64,000 bases of DNA. Origin: Dendrobium chrysotoxum (Eukaryota > Streptophyta > Magnoliopsida > Asparagales > Orchidaceae). A program made the translations under genes and the position numbers. Under the pieces are notes generated by a model. It made no database searches, was not told the DNA's origin, and saw only the letters and a list, made by a program, of their open reading frames with translations. Positions within the stretch are counted from its first letter, which is position 1. Each line of letters begins with the position of its first letter. The stretch lies in contig CM034315.1 in NCBI GenBank assembly GCA_019925795.1, positions 310,001-374,000 of the forward strand. Direction: 5' to 3'. Shown here in pieces: positions 57,142-64,000 of the stretch.

Positions 57142-58724
57142 TGTAATAACCCAAAATTGTGTAATGAATTTATTTGAAAATATAAAAATTCTGAAGTAGA
57201 GCACAATGATGTTATGCCACTAATAATATTTTTATATTTTTTTATTATAAATATCTCTGCCTCACCCCATCCCTCCCTCATTTGATTGCTTGGATATGAA
57301 GAGAATGAAGGAGGATAAGAAGAGAAAGGAGAGAGAAAGGTCTTTTGGTCGTATTTGCCCACCATTCCTGTTATAGATTTTATTCTATTTATTATAAGTA
57401 ACTGTCTTCTTACTTCTATTTTTGATAATTTTAATTTCTATAGATTTATCCCTCCTAAATCTACCAAAAATACATTATCTCCTGATTTTATAAGCTTTCA
57501 CTGTATAACTTTCGATATATTATAGATTTGATAATTTTGAACAATATGATATGATTTTATTATATTTTTATCATTTAAATATAAGCATAAAATTTTTTGG
57601 GTGAAATAAATAGGAAAAAGACAGACTGAAAATATGTTGAAAAGTGTTATATTTTGATTTGACATTAAAAGACTATAAGGTAATATGAATTGAAATGATT
57701 GATATGATTAAGTTATGCAAGAATATTTGATACTAGTCAAAATTTGATATAATGTACTGATTAATATCAGATATATTATATGATAATCTCATGTGATATC
57801 CTCAAGATTCATCGGGTCCACTGATTGGAGTCAAAGGATGAGAGTCATAAAGAGCTGAAGATTGATTGGGAGTTATAAGTAATTAGGGCGATTAATTCAC
57901 GTGATTCAAGGGGAGTTATAAGGAGCACATTGATTGAGAGTAATAAGGGATGACTGATTGGGAGTGATAAGTTCACGAGAAAGATACACTCACATAAATA
58001 TCTAATAGAACACTAATTCACTGATATAATTGATTGCACGTAATACCCATAAACTCAAGATACCCTTATTTTAATGTCAGATACCAATACTAATATTAAC
58101 ATTGTTACTATTACTGATACTTATTACTAATATTAATACTAATTATTGATTGATATGAATTATTAATATTGATTCTAACACTAATTACTAATTTTTTATA
58201 TTGATATTAATTATTGATATTGTTATTAATATAATTCTATTACTGATACTGGATACTATTCTTAATATTATGATTGTAACTGACAAATTGATATGAGCTG
58301 AATGGATCATAAGATTTAATAGAATTGATTAGGTGATAACTATTGACTGACTAATTAATTGATTAGAGTTTATGATGGAAGAATGAAATAAAACTAACTG
58401 AGATATGATATGTTATAGACTGATTATTGATACAGATAACTGGTATATATATATTGATGCATATATTTCTTTCTATGATTTATAGATTATTGTTGTCTTT
58501 TACCTTTGTATTGATTTTGGTTTTAAGGTTTTGGTTACTTATTAGGCTATATGCTCATTACGTGATTTTACATAATTTTATGTAAATATAAGTATCCTAT
58601 GGTATGAGGCTCCGGATAGCATGCATAATTCTTTATGTTATTCACAAGAAATTGGTAAGCTTAAGTTAAATGCTAAAATGAAATATAGATGCAATTCTTT
58701 CAACATAAATTATGGGGCATCACA
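57142..58724 (+). mobile_element. 5' LTR of a third gypsy element (1583 bp)
   Basis: Starts TGTAATAACCCAAAATTG and ends GGGGCATCACA, i.e. TG...CA. The primer-binding site begins three bases later. A second copy begins at 59,102 with the same first words. The start resembles the LTR-like insertion at 27,456. The interior has many TATTAAT/ATTGATA words (58,070-58,270). Confidence 0.8.
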
Positions 58725-58727
58725 AAA

Positions 58728-58746
58728 TGGTATTAGAGCAATGGTT
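58728..58746 (+). other. Primer-binding site for initiator tRNA-Met
   Basis: TGGTATTAGAGCAATGGTT matches the TGGTATCAGAGC...ATGGTT pattern with only two evident differences. It is next to the LTR end. Confidence 0.85.
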
Positions 58747-59101
58747 ATTGAAAGAATTGAACTGAAATATAATTAGAGCTTATGAGTGGAATAGAAATGA
58801 GATTTTGTTTTGCATGTATGAATACAAGCTGCACAAATAATTTTTTATGCATTTCATCTTAAAGATTTGCTTAACTATTCATGCATAAGAACATAAATCC
58901 ACTTGTTTGATTTTGTGTTCTTTTATTCTTCTCTAAGTTAAGTTTTCTAACATAATTTTTTTGCACTAATTTGATGTGATTTTTTATTTATTAGTTGATT
59001 TGAGTTTAAAATTTTATTTTGAGCATGCTCTCCCTCTCTCTCTCTCTCTCTCGAACTGATAAAGAAATGTCAAGAAAAATATTTTTCAAAGGTGGATAGA
59101 T
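58747..59101 (+). mobile_element. Internal remnant between two LTRs
   Basis: Only about 370 bp separate the primer-binding site from the second LTR. It holds a CT microsatellite (59,030-59,052) and no gag or pol motif, so the element lost nearly all internal sequence. Confidence 0.6.
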
Positions 59102-59469
59102 TGTAATAACCCAAAATTATGAAATGAATTTATTTAAAAATATGAAAATTCTAAAGTTGAGAGTTGTGGTACTAGGCCACTAACAGTATTTATATATATT
59201 TTTTATTATAAATATCTTTATCTTACTCTATCACCTCCCTCACTTGGTTGCTTGGTCAGGAAGAAATTGAAGGAGAAGAAGAGAAAAGAGAGAAAGATCT
59301 TTAATTCATATTTGCCAGTTGTTCCTATTATAGGTAAATATAAGGATCCTATAATATGAGGCTTTGGATAGTATGCATAATTTTTTTTATTCACAAGAAA
59401 TTATTAAGCTCTAGTTAATGCTAAAATGAAAGACAGAAGTTGTTCTTTCAATATAAATTTTGGGGTGTG
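59102..59469 (+). mobile_element. 3' LTR, internally deleted and interrupted
   Basis: Aligns first with the start of the 57,142 LTR (to about 57,370) and then, from 59,335, with its last 140 bp (from about 58,588). An internal deletion of about 1.2 kb joins the two. It stops at TTTTGGGG, nine bases short of the LTR end, where family-F copy 2 begins. Confidence 0.75.
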
Positions 59470-62121
59470 TGTTTGATTGAAAAAATATTGTTTTGAAAAA
59501 GATTTAATTTCCTTTCGAAAAGTTTAATTTCTAGAATCTTAATTTTGAAATCGAACTCTCATTATGAATGATATATCACCTCAAAAGGTGAACATATCAT
59601 TCCCTAATATGTTCAAATTTCAAAACTTTGGATTTAACCTGATTATTGCAGTCAAACTTAAGGAAGACAACATATGATCCCAGAGGATCAAAATGACATT
59701 TGATCAAATATTTGACTACTATAATCTAGATAATAGATCATTAATTTTGTAATCAAAATAATAATAGAATAATATATCTTCTTAGAGAAAGAGGATCTCG
59801 CTTATTATTAATCCTTTGAAAATGACGATAATGATCTTAAAGTTTGATTTTCCCAAAGAAAGTTAATTGAGATTTTGAAAACTTGATTTGAAAATTTTGA
59901 TCTAGGTTTCTAAATCTCCTACGAGCACAAGCCCTCATAGTTAATTACAACGTAAGAAACTAGAATTTTCTTATGAATACTCTCGATTAAAATAGCAATA
60001 CGAATCTTATTTTGGAATTCAAAGTTTGATATCAAGGGAGGTAAGAGTTGGAATTTTCAAATGGGATTGGTTCAAAGCTGAACACTTATTCTAGAGTCAA
60101 ATGAGGAAGGGTAAGAAGCACCTGGGATTTTGAAATAATTCAGAAGTGCCCCAGCCTATCCTAAATATTGGGCTTGAATTTGATGGAAAGAGATTTAATG
60201 TTTGAGTTATCAATTTTATTAAAGAGTGGGAATTAGATTCCCAGATGTTGAGGTCTTAGGATTAAATATCTGCCTCAGATCCTAAGTCTAAGATGGGTAC
60301 TGAATAATCAGTGACCAAAAACCTAGCTAATACAATGCAAGATCTGGACTTACCCCGGCCTAGATTGGGGAGCCAGCTAAACCACCTAAAAGCTTTAAAA
60401 CCATGTATCCGGTCTTTAATGTAGAGTTGTTAGGAACGTTGTTTAAGATAAATTTAAGGATAGTGGGGCCGACATCTAGAGCAAATTTTTAATTTGGCCT
60501 CTTGACATATGTTGGGTAAATTGATGCTTGAGTAAATGTAATTAAAGTTTTAGACGCTTTTTTAATTTATATCTAATGCAATGAATGTAAATTAACTCGA
60601 ATACTTGAAATCATATATGAAGCAATTTTTAAAAAAGGCTTAAAAATAATATTATCTTAGAGACTGTACAACATCCCCTTGACAGGACTGCACCCTAATC
60701 GGTCGGGTGGCCTGCTAGAACTCGCAAGCGAGGAGGTACCTAACAAGAAAGAGAAGTGTTCAAAATGTATGCATGAAAGACTCCCGGCGGTCCCGGGCTT
60801 ACTCCTTAAAGCATTAGAATTTCTATATTGACTTAAAAGATTTTAAATTTGATTAGTATAGAAAAATATTTTTTTAACGTACCCTCACGAGCCTCCGATC
60901 GAGTTCCAGGCTAAACCAATATGACATGCAAAAAGCACCAAAAAAACTACTAAAAGAATGCAATCCTATATCACAATCAACTCATTAATCAAATCAATTA
61001 AACAATTAAATCAACTAAATTAATACTCAAACTGAAAGTCCATATGGCAAGTGTCACTTAATTGTATAACCCAAGGTCTGCAAGAAAAGTAAAGTGGCCG
61101 GGTGTCACTGACTACAACCCGGATTCTACTCCTAAGACTCAAGTGACTTTGAGAATTGGGATTCTTCTTATTCTTCACTTCTTCATCCTTCTATGAGCTC
61201 CTTGGATCATCGGGTCTGAATATCCAAGTGAAAAAAAACTCCCCCTCGAAAGGGGTGTTATCTTTTCTCTTTGGATATTTATAAATCATCCTAATTTTGA
61301 TCTTCAAATGGAGAGGGACTCTCCCCTAAGGGATGTCCCTTCTTCTTTGGATTCCAAGTTGGATGTTTTAATCCCATCTCAAATCACTTAAATATTATAA
61401 CTCAATTTTGAATCAAATTATATTTAAATTAAAATTAAAATCTAAACTCAACACCTATAGGGTTATCCTAATAACCAACAATTAATTTGACATTCCAAGA
61501 AGTTATATTACTTTAAAATTAAATGCTCAAATTACAGCCACACTTGGCCATGCTCTTTAAATTAAAGGGGGTTTAAGTAGTTTCTGAAGCACCTATAGAA
61601 AATATCATTGATTTTAAAAGCTTAATTATTTATTTATCCCCTTTAATCTCAATGCCCTATACGAGTATGACCACCTGTATAAGATTGAATTAGTATAAAT
61701 CATCTCTAACCTAGGGGTAGATCTAACGTACAATCAAATCAACACGGAATACATGAAGTAAATAAGCAATCAATCAATTACTTAAATCTAACAACCAACA
61801 TGCAATGAAAACCACGAAAAACATGACACACTAGAGCTGGAAAGTAAAACACTGGCCTAGCCTAAGACTAAAGTTAATTATCCTAGCAAACCATCTAAAG
61901 TGTGTGTAAAGATCGTGTGGTTTGGATATGTCCTATATAGGGTATTTAGTTAAAGTTGTTTAACGTTCTGGTTGGTTGAAAGGCTTAAGGAGGGATTTTG
62001 ATTAAAGTTCAAATATTAATGATTTAAGATTAATTTTAAAATGTATTATTTTAAAGTTAAATAATTATCACCTTTATTGCTCACCGAGGCCGTGAAGTTT
62101 ACTTCATCTTCCTTGGGGCTA
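59470..62121 (-). mobile_element. Family-F LTR block, copy 2
   Basis: Starts TGTTTGATTGAAAA like copy 1 at 13,022 and keeps all its landmarks in order. The best hairpin of the family is at 59,566-59,602 (GAATGATAT and TCACCT pairing with AGGTGA and ATATCATTC). It lies inside the LTR that begins at 59,102. The element continues past the window end. Confidence 0.65.
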
Positions 62122-63720
62122 ATTTAATAGCCTCGTAGGCCTGGGTTAGCCAGTGGTAACTGGTATAGTTAAATAATTTGATTTAATTTAAGATTTGAAA
62201 GTTAAATAATTTTTAATTAAGGTTAATTAGTTACTAATTTTTAATATTTAATTTATTTGAATTTGCCATTAATCGGTTCATGAAGTTGTGCCACCAGGCA
62301 CGAGAAACAAAGCCTCTTAGGACACGTAGGCCCGCAGCTCGGAGTAGTCCAGCCTAAAAACCAGGTTAATGTATTTGAATTAAGGATTTAAAATTTAATT
62401 AAATAATCATTAATCAATTAGAATTAAAGTTTTACACTCCATTGAATTCATTCGTGGCATTGTGACACCAGGCTCAAGGAATAAAGCCTCCTTAGAACAC
62501 ATAACTCCGCAGCCCGGAGTAGTCAAGCCTAAAAACTTCATCTCAGGAGAGGTTATTGTGTATTAAGGGGTTAGTTGAGTGATTTAAACATCAATTTGAT
62601 ATTTTCTTGAATTTAGAATTAATTATTAAGTTTAAAATTTTCTGGATTATTTTAATTATTTAATTAAAGGGTCAAAAGTTGACTTGTTGATTAAGCTTGA
62701 TTTTTAAAAAATTAGTATTTTTATAAAATATTAGACCTTAAGATGATCAGTTAGACTGTAAGCATACTAGATTTAGATTTTTTTATATTTTATTATGAAT
62801 GTTTGAAGTTTTGACTTGAATTTGAATTGAAGTTTGGTCAAAAGTTGACTTTTTCAAATTTGAATGATTTATGAAAGTTTAATATTTTTTATAAATATTA
62901 GACCTTAATATGGGTTGAATGCCTTTGAGTTTGACTGATTTGGAATTTATTTGAATTAATTATAAATTTTCAAAATTTTGAGTATTTATTAAATTATTTA
63001 ATTGTCTTAATTAGAAAGGTTTTGATGTTTTGAATCCAATTGAATTCCAAACTCCTTGTAATCAACTTCAAAGATTAGGAATGACCCAAGGATAGATTTC
63101 CAAGTGTTTAGAAATTTTCTAAAATTTCTAATTATTTTTAATTAATTAAATTAATTAAATATTGAATTTCAATTAAAATTAAATTATGCTCAAATTTAAT
63201 TCCAGTCAAGAGGCTTTTATTTTTTATTGATTAAGGATTTAATTCTGGTTAGTTAGAGGTCTTATTTATATTTTTGTGATTTAAACTTGATTTATTTAAT
63301 TTTTTGGAAGTTTTAAGGACTTAATTAAGGCTTAATCTTAAAGTGTTCGATTAAGGGGTTTAAAGGGCTCAAATTTTAGTGATAATTTTCCCTAGAGCAG
63401 GGAAGGTCACTAAGCTTAAGGAGTTTAAATTTCAAGTCAATTAGATTTAAATTTGATTTGTTATAATTTTTAGAAGATTTAAAGCTTAATTAGGATTTAA
63501 CCTTAAGTAAATCAATTAAAGGGTTTAATGATTCTTGAAATCAGTGAAAAATTCCCTTAAAGCTAAGGATGCCACTAAGTTTAAATGTCTGAAGTTACAT
63601 TCCTAATAGACATGCATTTTAATTTTTAAAATTGATTTAAATTATCTAAACAAATATCCTTAATTGTGATCCTTAAGTGTCACTAGATTATATAGGTTTA
63701 AATTAGTGTTTTGCTAACCC
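62122..63720. repeat. Single copy of the ~1.6-kb unit beside family-F copy 2
   Basis: Follows the same landmark order as the four units at 15.6-22.2 kb, including a TGGGTTGAATGCC marker at 62,912 and AATTAATTAAATTAATTAAAT. It is more diverged from them than they are from each other. It carries extra GC-richer blocks near its start that those units lack. Confidence 0.8.
62277..62536. repeat. Two copies of an ~85-bp GC-richer block
   Basis: Copy 1 (62,277-62,361) and copy 2 (62,448-62,536) share CACCAGGC, AAAGCCTC, GGAGTAGTC and AGCCTAAAAAC in the same order. They are found only in this copy of the unit. No function inferred. Confidence 0.8.
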
Positions 63721-63739
63721 TTGGGTATTAATCAAAATC

Positions 63740-64000
63740 ACATCAAACCTCATTTCACAACAATCAAATCTTATTAAACTATAGTATATTTTTATTTGAA
63801 CCTTGATTAAATCTTATTCAAACTATATTCTAACAATATTCAAATACTATCAAATAATATTCAACTCATGTTCAATTTTTTTTGAACCATTCAAACCTAG
63901 CTTGAACTATATTTTAATCATGTTCGAACCATCTTCAAACTTTGTTCAAACCTTATACCAACCAGCTTTGAAACTATTAAACTTTATTCAAACTATCTTC
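63740..64000. repeat. Degenerate TTCAAAC-word repeat at window end
   Basis: Short words TTCAAAC, TTGAAC, ATTCAAAT and AACTAT recur every 12-20 bases. The array resembles the reverse complement of 7,135-7,385. It runs off the window edge. Confidence 0.55.

Overview
This window looks like an intergenic, repeat-dense stretch of a flowering-plant nuclear genome. It is strongly AT-rich. It holds one recognisable host gene exon, the first coding exon of a GNOM-type ARF guanine-nucleotide exchange factor. The rest is decayed transposable elements typical of plants: Ty3/gypsy LTR retrotransposons of the Tekay-like, chromovirus and Tat/Ogre lineages, an RTE-type LINE, PIF/Harbinger-like MITEs and a hAT transposase relic. 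A monocot is a guess only. No rRNA gene, intact tRNA gene or CRISPR array was seen. Almost every transposon reading frame carries stops and frameshifts, so most calls are pseudogenes named from conserved protein motifs.

Layout. 0-4.2 kb: a possible 3' end of a plus-strand gene at the very edge, an RTE LINE fragment (minus), an RTE 3' tail (plus) and small duplications. 4.2-5.7 kb: two adjacent MITE-like elements with GGGGCTGTTTGGTAGC-type ends; the second has a clean 3-bp TAA target duplication. 5.8-6.6 kb: GNOM exon 1 (minus). 8.8-29.8 kb: a minus-strand Tekay-like element whose RNase H region is split by a 13.9-kb insertion at 11,320-25,266 (target duplication CATCA). That insertion contains an Athila-like LTR, a family-F block with a hairpin ladder, four tandem copies of a ~1.64-kb AT-rich unit, and a right arm rich in TTGAC motifs. 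The gag region of the same Tekay element is split by an LTR-like insertion at 27,456-28,904. 29.8-30.4 kb: hAT transposase relic. 30.4-35.4 kb: degenerate chromovirus (plus). 35.4-54.5 kb: plus-strand Tekay-like element split at its protease/RT junction by a 13.65-kb Tat/Ogre-lineage element (39,109-52,762, target duplication AACCT). 54.5-57.1 kb: family-F LTR with primer-binding site and a leader ORF. 57.1-59.5 kb: LTR, short internal remnant and second LTR of a gypsy element. 59.5-64 kb: second copy of the family-F block and the first copy there of the ~1.6-kb unit.

The elements are nested, and several insertions can be undone on paper because the interrupted reading frames continue on the far side. 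The most unusual structures are a set of hairpins at ~105-bp spacing in three family-F copies whose stems differ in base sequence but keep pairing, a ladder of long palindromic repeats between integrase and 3' LTR of the Tat element, a hairpin repeat in its 3' LTR, the ~1.64-kb tandem array, and a leader ORF after the primer-binding site of two elements.
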